DNA of 34,150 nucleotides from an uncultured Eggerthellaceae bacterium (GTDB lineage: Bacteria > Actinomycetota > Coriobacteriia > Coriobacteriales > Eggerthellaceae), in contig CAJUFC010000242.1 of NCBI GenBank assembly GCA_910585565.1, forward strand, positions 1-34,150. The letters run 5' to 3'. The translations under genes and the position numbers were made by a program. Below are positions 14,895 to 22,051 of this stretch, piece after piece (positions within the stretch are counted from its first letter, which is position 1; the number at the start of each line of letters is the position of its first letter). The notes under the pieces are model-generated. The model was given only the letters and a program-made list of their open reading frames with translations. It did no database searches and had not been told where the DNA came from.

Positions 14895-15467
14895 ATGCTC
14901 TACATTCTCACCGGCGAGGTCCAGACCGGAAAGAGCCGTTGGCTCGAGCATCGCCTGGAAAAGCTGACGGCTGATGGCATCAGCTGCTATGGGGTCATCT
15001 CTGCGGGCATCTGGATAGAGTCTGCCAGCGAGCGCGCAAACGGTCATGGCTTCGAAAAGCTCGGCATCGAAAGCATCCTGCTGCCACAGATGGTACGCTT
15101 CGAGTTCGCAAGGCGGGTAGACCTGTCCCGCGAGGACGGCACGTTCGATGCGCGAAGCCAGGCCGGCCGGGCAGGACTGGGGTGGCACATCTACGATGAA
15201 GCAATCATGCAGGTGAACGCCCATCTCGCACAGATAGCGCGAAAGGCCGAAGTCGGCGAGATACAGGGACTGCTCATAATCGACGAGCTCGGTCGCTTGG
15301 AGCTTGATCACGGAGAAGGCCTGGTTGAGGCCGTAAAGTTGCTCGATGCCGGGGCGAACGGAAGCTTCCCAAACGCGATAGTCGTCGCTCGCAGCAAGCT
15401 GGCAGAAAGGGTCGCAGATCGCTTTTCCGGCGCATGGGGCGGCACCCAGACAATCTTGCTGAAATAG
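14895..15467 (+). CDS. P-loop NTPase (NTPase_1/THEP1-like)
   Basis: A 190-residue protein with a Walker A loop GEVQTGKS (7-14), a GVISAGIW segment at the position where NTPase_1 proteins have a conserved GFhTPE-like strand, and a Walker B LLIIDELGRLEL (126-137). The order and spacing fit the NTPase_1/THEP1 family of nucleoside triphosphatases and the related P-loop proteins seen in molybdenum gene clusters. The cellular role is not established; a nucleotide-dependent accessory job in metal or cofactor handling is inferred from context. The ATG at 14895 has only a weak ribosome site. It lies divergent from DUF364 and about 110 bp before the permease, which has its own promoter. Confidence 0.75.
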   Translation: MLYILTGEVQTGKSRWLEHRLEKLTADGISCYGVISAGIWIESASERANGHGFEKLGIESILLPQMVRFEFARRVDLSREDGTFDARSQAGRAGLGWHIYDEAIMQVNAHLAQIARKAEVGEIQGLLIIDELGRLELDHGEGLVEAVKLLDAGANGSFPNAIVVARSKLAERVADRFSGAWGGTQTILLK

Positions 15468-15533
15468 TCACTCACGAAGGAAAGCCTACCGTTCCCCCAG
15501 CGATTCTCCTTTCCCGCTCAATTTATTCTCGAT

Positions 15534-15569
15534 CAAATATAATCCACAAATGAGAATAATATGAGAGGA
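15534..15569 (+). promoter_or_regulatory. Promoter and ribosome site of the FecCD-type uptake operon
   Basis: CAAATATAAT (15534-15543) includes a perfect TATAAT (15538-15543); the same 10-mer precedes the NTPase gene. AGAGGAA, about six bases before the GTG at 15577, is the ribosome site and fixes that start. The -35 is weak, which suggests an activator or a regulated promoter. Confidence 0.5.
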
Positions 15570-15576
15570 ACGATAC

Positions 15577-16653
15577 GTGCACAGCGGGCATGCCCATACA
15601 GCAAGACGACAGGCCGATGAGCTCGAGCTATGCGAGCGTCGGTCCAAGCGGAGCATGCGCGCCGATGCCATCATCGTGGGCCTCGCGATTCTCATGGTTG
15701 CCCTCGCTGCTGTCTCCCTGATGCTCGGACGCTACCCCATCGACCCCCGTCAAGCGGTAGCCATGCTCGCGAGCTGCATCTTCCCGCTTGAGGCAACCTG
15801 GACAGAGCAACAGTTCACTCTCTTTTTCAATGTACGCCTCCCCCGCATCCTTCTCGCGCTCATGGTGGGCTGCTGCCTCTCTGTCGCAGGCGCCGCCTAT
15901 CAGGGCACATTCCAAAACCCGCTCGTCTCGCCAGACATCTTGGGCGCCAGCCAAGGCGCGGCATTCGGCGCCGCCTTGGCAATCCTTCTGGGATTCACCG
16001 CTGCGGCGGTTTCGACATCAGCGTTTTGCTTTGCCCTCTTGACGGTGCTGCTCGTGCTGTTCATAAGCGCACGGGCGAAAGGCAACCATATGATGGTGGT
16101 CGTGCTCGCAGGCGTGATGGTAAGCTCTTTATTCAAGGCAGCGGTATCGTATTGCAAGCTGGTCGCTGACCCGACCGATGAGCTTGCCGACATCACCTAC
16201 TGGCTGATGGGAAGCCTCACCGGAGCAAATATGTCGCAGGTATGGACGGTCTTGCCTATCCTCTTCATTGGATGCGCCGTGTTGTTCGCCCTGCGCTGGC
16301 GGATCAACATCCTTACGATGGGCGATGACGAAGCGTCGACCATGGGCGTGAACGCACGTCGCATCCGCATCGTCGTTCTCGTCACAGCAACCTTCCTGAC
16401 AGCAGCATGCGTGTCAGTCACTGGCATGATCGACTGGGTAGGGCTCGTCGTCCCGCATCTGTGCCGCATGCTTGTCGGTGCCGACTACCGCGAGCTCATA
16501 CCGGCATCGATGCTGATGGGAGCAAGCTTCCTGCTTCTCGTAGACGATATCGCACGCCTGGCGACCACCGCCGAGATCCCGATCGGAATCCTCACCGCGT
16601 TCGTCGGCGCACCGTTCTTCCTCTACCTCATTACCAGGAGGAAGCGCATATGA
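15577..16653 (+). CDS. FecCD/BtuC-family ABC permease (probable oxyanion or metal uptake)
   Basis: A 358-residue polytopic protein with about nine to ten membrane segments. Family motifs are LFFNVRLPRILLALMVGCCLSVAGAAYQGTFQNPLVSPDILGASQGAAFGA, the coupling region GDDEASTMGVNARRIR and the C-terminal GMIDWVGLVVPHLCRMLVGADYRELIPAS. Members import siderophores, haem, cobalamin and, in the Haemophilus MolBCA system, molybdate and tungstate. The GTG at 15577 has a good upstream AGAGGAA; it leaves a polar N-terminus of about 28 residues before the first helix, and an ATG at 15655 lacks a proper ribosome site. The stop overlaps the ATPase start. The neighbouring Mop-like and MoeA genes favour Mo/W as cargo, but iron chelates remain possible. 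Confidence 0.9.
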   Translation: MHSGHAHTARRQADELELCERRSKRSMRADAIIVGLAILMVALAAVSLMLGRYPIDPRQAVAMLASCIFPLEATWTEQQFTLFFNVRLPRILLALMVGCCLSVAGAAYQGTFQNPLVSPDILGASQGAAFGAALAILLGFTAAAVSTSAFCFALLTVLLVLFISARAKGNHMMVVVLAGVMVSSLFKAAVSYCKLVADPTDELADITYWLMGSLTGANMSQVWTVLPILFIGCAVLFALRWRINILTMGDDEASTMGVNARRIRIVVLVTATFLTAACVSVTGMIDWVGLVVPHLCRMLVGADYRELIPASMLMGASFLLLVDDIARLATTAEIPIGILTAFVGAPFFLYLITRRKRI

Positions 16654-17474
16654 GCATCTCGGTGAAGAATATCTCGTTCGCATATGGCAGCCACGAGGTA
16701 TTGCATGACATTTCGTTCGATGTCCCAGACGGAACGCTCGTGAACGTGCTCGGCCCGAACGGCGTCGGCAAATCCACGCTGTTTCGCTGCATCCTTGGCC
16801 TGAATGCAGGCTATACGGGCACCATCGAAGTAAACGGGAAAGACATCAGGCGCCTCTCGATCCGCGAGCGCGCAAGAGAGATCTCCTATATCCCGCAAAC
16901 GCACGCGCCTGTCTACGATTACGAAGTGCTTGACGTGGTGCTGATGGCAACCGGCGCGGACCTGAAGATGCTCTGTGACCCTGGCCGCAGTCAGCGCAAC
17001 CGTGCGCATGAGGCCCTTGAGCGCGTCGGCATCGAGGACTTCGCACATCGCATGTACACGCGCCTTTCCGGCGGCGAGCAGCAGCTCGTGCTCGTGGCGC
17101 GAGCGCTCGCGCAAAACGCCAACACCATCATCATGGACGAGCCCACAAGCGCGCTCGACTACGGCAACACCATGCGCGTGCTCTCCTGCGTACGCCAGCT
17201 CGCTCGCGAAGGACTCTCCATCATGCAGTCCACGCATAATCCCGACCACGCCTTCCTCTATTCCGACAAGACGCTCGTAATCAAGGACGGCTGCGTCGAT
17301 GCTTATGGCCCTCCCTACGACGTCATCACCTCAGAGCTGATAAGCGGCCTGTACAGCCTTGACGTCGAGGTTAACTCCCTGTACGGCGACAAGGTGCGCG
17401 TGTGCGTGCCCGTCAAGGAAATAGCAGACGATCGAACGGAGACCGGAAAGGATGGGATCGATGCGATTAGTTAA
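16650..17474 (+). CDS. ABC transporter ATPase of the FecCD-type importer
   Basis: A 274-residue ATPase of the FecE/BtuD class, the energising subunit of the preceding permease. It has Walker A GPNGVGKST (35-43), a Q-loop in SYIPQTHAP, the signature LSGGEQQ (139-145), Walker B TIIMDEP (159-165), a D-loop SALD and the H-loop STHN. The C-terminus extends about 60 residues past the H-loop. The ATG at 16650 has AGGAGG eight bases upstream and overlaps the permease stop as ATATGA; its own end overlaps the binding-protein start by 14 bases, a tightly coupled three-gene unit. Confidence 0.93.
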   Translation: MSISVKNISFAYGSHEVLHDISFDVPDGTLVNVLGPNGVGKSTLFRCILGLNAGYTGTIEVNGKDIRRLSIRERAREISYIPQTHAPVYDYEVLDVVLMATGADLKMLCDPGRSQRNRAHEALERVGIEDFAHRMYTRLSGGEQQLVLVARALAQNANTIIMDEPTSALDYGNTMRVLSCVRQLAREGLSIMQSTHNPDHAFLYSDKTLVIKDGCVDAYGPPYDVITSELISGLYSLDVEVNSLYGDKVRVCVPVKEIADDRTETGKDGIDAIS

Positions 17475-18588
17475 GAAGTCGGTTTTAAGAGGAGCAGCCG
17501 TGCTTTTATGCGCCGGCGCGCTCTGCATGGGAGCTGCGGCTCTTGCGGGGTGCTCTTCGAATGGCCAAAGCACGAGCAGTCAAGCAGCCCAGCAAGCCCA
17601 ATCACAGTCGGACACGCGCACGTTCACAGACTCGCTTGGACGTGAGGTGGAGCTGCCGACGAGCATCGAAAGAATCTGTCCGTCTGGCCACACCGCCCAG
17701 CAAGTGCTCTTGACCATGGCTCCGGACAAGATGATTGGCTTGTCGCAGCCACTCTCCGACGACCAGCTTGCCATCTTCGGCGAGAAATTCAAGGATTATC
17801 CGGTTTTCGGCGCGGTGCTCGGCGCCAAGGACGACTTCAACCGCGAGGCGGTGGCCGCCGCCGCTCCGCAGGTCATCATCGACACCGGCGAAGTGAAGAA
17901 AGACACGCAGGAAAGCCTCGATGCCCTGCAAGAGCAGCTCGGTATCCCCGTCGTCTTCGTTGAGGCATATCTCGAAGACTATGGCGCGGCCTATGCGACG
18001 CTGGGCGAACTGCTGGGAATGGAGAAGCGGGGCAACGAGCTGTCTGAATATTGCACGCGCGTCTACAGCGAAGTCCAGAGCACCATGGCGGCCATCCCCG
18101 AAAGCGAACGAGTGAACATGGCTTATCTCCTTGGGGAGAACGGGTTGAACGCCATCGCAAAGACGTCGGTCCAGGCGCAAGTGATCGACATGGTCGCAAA
18201 CAACGTCGTAGTGGTTGATGGCGTCTCCAGTAAGGGCAGCGGCAACGAGATCAGCCTTGAGCAGATTGCCGTCTGGGACCCCGAGCTCATCATCTTCCAG
18301 GGCGGCAGCATCTACGACTCCGTGCGCGCAGACCCCGCCTGGAGCCAAATCTCGGCCATCGCGAACGACAACTTCTACGAAGTGCCGAGCAACCCCTGGT
18401 GCTGGATGAACAACCCGCCGACCGTAAACCAGCTGATGGGCATGCAATGGCTGCCTCGTCTGCTATACCCCGACAAGTTCGATGACAGCATCGAGGATGT
18501 CACAAAAGCCTACTACAGCACGATGTACGACTATGACCTGACAGATGCGGAGCTCAGCGACATCCTTCAAGGAGCGCTTCCCCATTAG
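17461..18588 (+). CDS. Substrate-binding lipoprotein of the FecCD-type importer
   Basis: A 375-residue periplasmic-binding-type lipoprotein (BtuF/FepB/MolA class). The signal peptide ends at lipobox LAGC (C31); a Ser/Gln-rich linker of about 25 residues precedes the domain, which begins FTDSLGREVELP. Helical-backbone landmarks include NREAVAAAAPQVIIDTG, EQIAVWDPELIIFQGGSIYDSVRADPAWSQISAI and NNPPTVNQLMGMQWLPRLLYPDKF. It would capture the transported ion or chelate outside the cell. The ATG at 17461 is preferred over 17452 because the AAAGGATGG stretch is better spaced from it. No residue pattern allows the ligand to be named; Mo/W oxyanions are inferred from the adjacent Mop-like peptide and MoeA. 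Confidence 0.9.
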   Translation: MRLVKKSVLRGAAVLLCAGALCMGAAALAGCSSNGQSTSSQAAQQAQSQSDTRTFTDSLGREVELPTSIERICPSGHTAQQVLLTMAPDKMIGLSQPLSDDQLAIFGEKFKDYPVFGAVLGAKDDFNREAVAAAAPQVIIDTGEVKKDTQESLDALQEQLGIPVVFVEAYLEDYGAAYATLGELLGMEKRGNELSEYCTRVYSEVQSTMAAIPESERVNMAYLLGENGLNAIAKTSVQAQVIDMVANNVVVVDGVSSKGSGNEISLEQIAVWDPELIIFQGGSIYDSVRADPAWSQISAIANDNFYEVPSNPWCWMNNPPTVNQLMGMQWLPRLLYPDKFDDSIEDVTKAYYSTMYDYDLTDAELSDILQGALPH

Positions 18589-18657
18589 GTTCGTCGCAGC
18601 TACGCTGCCAGGCAATATGACAATGCCGCATACGCGACGCAGAAAGGAACGAGCAAG

Positions 18658-18768
18658 TTGGTGACTTCTGAAAGAAACCAGATCGAAGGCGCTATCAGCT
18701 CCGTTGAAAGAGACGATGCAAATGGCATCGTCGCAATCAAGGCGACCGAGGCTATGGTCGTCGTTTAA
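18658..18768 (+). CDS. Miniature Mop/TOBE (molbindin-like) peptide, 35-36 residues
   Basis: A tiny frame reading TSERNQIEGAISSV, then a short link, then IVAIKATEAMV. Molbindins (about 68 residues) start SARNQLKGKVV and end with AVIKATDVMV; both ends are recognisable here, while the roughly 30 middle residues are missing. Full Mop proteins bind molybdate or tungstate as oligomers; whether this short form does is unknown. It may start at TTG 18658 or GTG 18661, with AAAGGA (18644-18649) well placed for the TTG. It lies 69 bases after the binding-protein stop, in the same frame, and just before a terminator, so it is the last gene of the uptake transcript. It could be a functional mini-protein or the remnant of a full gene after an in-frame deletion. 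Confidence 0.6.
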   Translation: MVTSERNQIEGAISSVERDDANGIVAIKATEAMVVV

Positions 18769-18796
18769 CTGCCAATTCCTTTTTCCCTCCTCTCTC

Positions 18797-18833
18797 GCGA
18801 AGAGGCTGGCACTTGCTGGCCTCTTCGCATTTT
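18797..18833 (+). terminator. Rho-independent terminator ending the uptake operon
   Basis: A perfect 10-bp stem, GCGAAGAGGC / GCCTCTTCGC (18797-18806, 18819-18828), with a 12-base loop is followed by ATTTT. It separates the transporter and mini-Mop genes from moeA, which therefore needs its own promoter or readthrough. Confidence 0.85.
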
Positions 18834-18870
18834 CCAGGAAACAGCAAGCGAGCTAGTCTAAGAGGTGCTT

Positions 18871-20199
18871 ATGAGAAACCACGCAGAACATATTGAACTG
18901 TCACGAGACGAAGCAGTGCAAGGGATGCTTGAGCTCCTTCCAGATTCTTTCGGGAGAGATCGCTACGAGCTTGTGAGCATGAGCGATTCGTACGACCGCG
19001 TTCTCGCCGAAGACGTACGCTACAAAACAGACGTTCCGAATACGCTGACCTGCTGCATGGATTCAATAGCGGTCCATTGGGACGACTTCGCGGATTTGGA
19101 CGAAGGCCTCTTGCCTAATACCGAGAAATGGACACGAGGCATCGATTGGGAATTTGCGAACACCGGCGTTGCGATGCCTGAAGGCTTTGACACCGCAATC
19201 GTGATCGAGCATGTTGAAGTATCCGAAGACGAGCAGCACATCTCGATAGACGCAGCTCCATCTGCGCGGTTTGCAGGCACGAAGGCTCCCGGGTCAACTG
19301 CTCGTGCTGGCCAGATCGCGGCGAAGCGCGGATGCATCATAACGCCAGATGTTGCCGCCTGCATCGCCAGCGCAGGCGCATCTTGCGTTGCCGTGGTCGC
19401 AAAGCCTCGGGTTGTGTTCATCCCCACAGGAGACGAATTGATTCCACCAAGCATCCCCTTCTCGCGACGGGCGCCCCAGAAGTTTGCCGGGCATGGCAAG
19501 GTCTATGAATCGAACAGCGCTGTTGCACGGGGGAAAGTGGAATCATGGGGCGGTGAGTTCGCGTCGCTTGACATCGTTCCAGACGATCGCGATGCGATTC
19601 GCGCAGCCATCTTGCGGGCATGCGAAGGTGCCGACATCGTCATCCTGAATGCCGGGTCGTCAAAAGGATCCGATGATTGGTCGCTCGAGGTTCTGGAAGA
19701 GCTCGGACAGGTCGTTTGCCACCAGACCAACCACGGTCCGGGTCATCACAGCTCCTACGCCATCGTAAACGGCATTCCCATCGTAGGGATTTCCGGCCCG
19801 AGCGGTGGGGCATCGTTTACCCTGAACTTCTATCTTCTCCCATTGATGAAAAGATTCCTCGGGCTGGATCCTGCACCTGTGAAGCTACCTGCTCGATTAG
19901 CCGCACCCTTCCCGGCAGGTCGGATGCAAAAGCTCGCTTCGACCCCTTCGGAACAACTGCCCGGCGAACAGCGGCCAGCCGAGGCAACAAGGCCACAAGA
20001 TGTGTTCTACTCGATCAAATTCTTGACGCTGTCTGTCGGTGACGACGGAACGCTCATCGCCACGCCTGTCCCCGGACATCCCGGATCAGCCAAGACCCAG
20101 CATTCCAATGCATATTGCATGCTACCCGCTGGCATCAACTGCGCCCCGCCCGAACCTGGAGAGGTGATTTTGGCGGAACTGCGCAATCAAGCCCTCTAG
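18871..20199 (+). CDS. moeA: MoeA-family molybdopterin molybdenumtransferase, divergent
   Basis: A 442-residue MoeA-like protein; MoeA inserts the metal oxyanion into adenylylated molybdopterin to complete the cofactor. It has the N-terminal layout DRVLAEDV...VPNTLTCCMDSIAV (usually MDGYA), the binding-domain motif FIPTGDEL (183-190), AGSSKGSDDW (261-270) for the usual GGVSVGDYD, and NHGPGHHSSYAIVNGIPIVGISGPSGGAS for the usual KPGKP...GLPGNPVSA. Domain IV (about 375-442) is present. The changes at normally conserved positions suggest a specialised paralogue, perhaps for tungsten. The ATG at 18871 has AGAGG five bases upstream. It lies just after the terminator of the metal-uptake operon and converges on the NifU-like gene. 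Confidence 0.85.
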   Translation: MRNHAEHIELSRDEAVQGMLELLPDSFGRDRYELVSMSDSYDRVLAEDVRYKTDVPNTLTCCMDSIAVHWDDFADLDEGLLPNTEKWTRGIDWEFANTGVAMPEGFDTAIVIEHVEVSEDEQHISIDAAPSARFAGTKAPGSTARAGQIAAKRGCIITPDVAACIASAGASCVAVVAKPRVVFIPTGDELIPPSIPFSRRAPQKFAGHGKVYESNSAVARGKVESWGGEFASLDIVPDDRDAIRAAILRACEGADIVILNAGSSKGSDDWSLEVLEELGQVVCHQTNHGPGHHSSYAIVNGIPIVGISGPSGGASFTLNFYLLPLMKRFLGLDPAPVKLPARLAAPFPAGRMQKLASTPSEQLPGEQRPAEATRPQDVFYSIKFLTLSVGDDGTLIATPVPGHPGSAKTQHSNAYCMLPAGINCAPPEPGEVILAELRNQAL

Positions 20200-20263
20200 C
20201 CCTTGCGTCCCAAGCATGATCAAGGACGATGCCGTCATCTCTGCCGAACCGAAAAACGCGCCG

Positions 20264-21883
20264 TTATACGTTGTAGAAACGCTCCACCGAGGCCCATTCG
20301 GCCAGCGAGCGGGCATGCTCGGCGCTGAGATAGTCCGTCGAGTAGAAGTAGACGTCCCCGTTGCTGGCAGACACCGTTTGGATGTCAGCGTATTCGGGCA
20401 TGCCGTGCGCCTGCTCCCATATCTCGTGCACCTCGCGCGCACTCAGGCACAGAGGATCGTTGGCGAAGCACGACTGCGCCATCGGGCGCGGGTAGGTCCG
20501 CGAGTCCTCGCGAACGCAGAACGCGAACGTGACGAGCGGATCGTCCTCCGCCGCCAGATAGGCCCACCGCGCAAACGCATCCGTCATGGCGTTGCCGTCG
20601 TAGAGATATGCATCCGTGGCACCGCGCATGAGCTTGATGCCCGTCGCGTCGGCAACGCGCGGCTTGGGCGCGGGCGGCCGATCTGTCTTGACGAGCCCCC
20701 ACTGGCCGTCCACCTCCACCAGCTCGTAGCCTTCCGGCGGCACGAGGTCATCGTCATCGTCGGCAGCGGTGTCGGCATCGTGTCCGTAGTCGAAGACGTG
20801 CGGCACGTCGTCGAGAACGCTTGAGCCAGGCCGTCTGTCATCGCCGGGCGCATCCGCGGCGTTCGGCGCATCGGCGGCATTCGCCATGGCCGCTGCGTCC
20901 TGCTTGCTTGGCACCTCGGGTGACGGCCGCCCCGCGACAGCCTCGGCTGCGGCATCTCGCGCGAACAGGTGCGGGACGCCGACGCCTCTATTCGCGAAGG
21001 GCGAGCGCGCAGGGGCAGCTGCGCCCGCAGCATCCGGGGACGCCCCTCGGGCGGCCGCCGATGCCGCCGCAGGAGCAGCCGCCTTCGCCCCGCCCTCGCT
21101 TATGCCTGCGAGCGCGACTTCCGCATCCGCATCCAGCCGGCCGAGCACGACCGACGCGAACTCGTCAGGCATGAGGTGCGCCGGCACGAGCGCGGCCCAG
21201 TCGCCCGGCGCAGTCAGTTTGCCTGCGCCCGTGTTGCGCCTCACCAGGTCGAAGCATGCAGCGCACGCATCCTCCTCGGCCCTCGCGCGCTGGCGCTCGT
21301 CCTCTTCCACGCGCGCCTCGAGCAGCGACTGCCGATGCGAGCAATGCTCGGCCATGATGCACGACACCGAGGACGCATCGCACGAGACGGCCTCCTCCAC
21401 CTCGGACACCGGAGCGCCGTCATGCAGCAGGAAGTCGCCCACCAGCGCCTGGATGGCGCACGCGGCGAAGTGCAGCGCGTTCGCCTTGCCTGCCGGCACC
21501 CCATCGACGTAGGTCCTGATGTCCTCGATGCCCACGGCCAGCGCGTCTTCCAGCGGCTTGCCTTCGATGAGGAGGCACGCTGCACTGGCGCACGCCGTCA
21601 TGGCGAGGCAGCCGCGGGCCTTGAAGCCAGCGGCCTCGATGATGCCGGTCTGTGGGTCTATCCGGGCGAACAGGCGACAAGCCACCTCCCCGCGCTTCGA
21701 CTTCCCCACCATGCTCTGCGCGTTGGCGCTGTCAGGCACACCTGAGTTCTTGAAGTCGGCGACGATGGCCAGCAGCCGGTCCGAATACGACGCCACGTCA
21801 TCCACCGCCTCTGTCTGGTAGACGTCGGCGGTACGCAGCAGCACCTTGTCTTCGGGCTCTTGGTACACGTTTCGCTCGGTCAT
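20264..21883 (-). CDS. NifU/IscU-like domain fused to a large C-terminal region of unknown function
   Basis: A 539-residue protein. Residues about 30-155 resemble the IscU/NifU-N scaffold (MVGKSKRGEVACR; IIEAAGFKARGCLAMTACASAACLLIEGK; AGKANALHFAACAIQALVGDFL). Of the three IscU cluster cysteines only the central one (C92) is in place; the first is replaced (KSKRGE) and the third is displaced (C142, four after the His instead of one). A cysteine-bearing helix follows (CDASSVSCIMAEHCSH; ACAACF), then an Ala/Pro-rich linker (about 265-375), an acidic patch and a C-terminal domain I do not recognise (GYELVEVDGQWGLVKTD...). It may be a cluster carrier or a regulator. The ATG at 21883 is chosen because homology begins close after it and upstream sequence is antisense-like. 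It converges on moeA. Confidence 0.65.
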   Translation of the reverse strand: MTERNVYQEPEDKVLLRTADVYQTEAVDDVASYSDRLLAIVADFKNSGVPDSANAQSMVGKSKRGEVACRLFARIDPQTGIIEAAGFKARGCLAMTACASAACLLIEGKPLEDALAVGIEDIRTYVDGVPAGKANALHFAACAIQALVGDFLLHDGAPVSEVEEAVSCDASSVSCIMAEHCSHRQSLLEARVEEDERQRARAEEDACAACFDLVRRNTGAGKLTAPGDWAALVPAHLMPDEFASVVLGRLDADAEVALAGISEGGAKAAAPAAASAAARGASPDAAGAAAPARSPFANRGVGVPHLFARDAAAEAVAGRPSPEVPSKQDAAAMANAADAPNAADAPGDDRRPGSSVLDDVPHVFDYGHDADTAADDDDDLVPPEGYELVEVDGQWGLVKTDRPPAPKPRVADATGIKLMRGATDAYLYDGNAMTDAFARWAYLAAEDDPLVTFAFCVREDSRTYPRPMAQSCFANDPLCLSAREVHEIWEQAHGMPEYADIQTVSASNGDVYFYSTDYLSAEHARSLAEWASVERFYNV

Positions 21884-22051
21884 GCGCGTCAAACACCGTC
21901 CTTCGATGGTCCGCAGAAGGAAAGGATACTTCTCGCGCTCAAGGATACTCCCTCGCCTCCCCCTGAGGCAATGGACATGCAGGCGCAAGCCCGTCGGCGC
22001 CGTCACCGGCAGCCAGAGTCGGTACCGACGCAGACGCGCAGACGGCAATGG

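Noticed and set aside
14808..15311. N-terminal extension of the DUF364 frame
   Set aside because: It would run antisense through the NTPase gene and the divergent promoter; family homology starts at 14807.
18769..18870. Moco riboswitch before moeA
   Set aside because: The only clear structure is a simple terminator hairpin with a T-run; I cannot find the multi-stem Moco riboswitch architecture.
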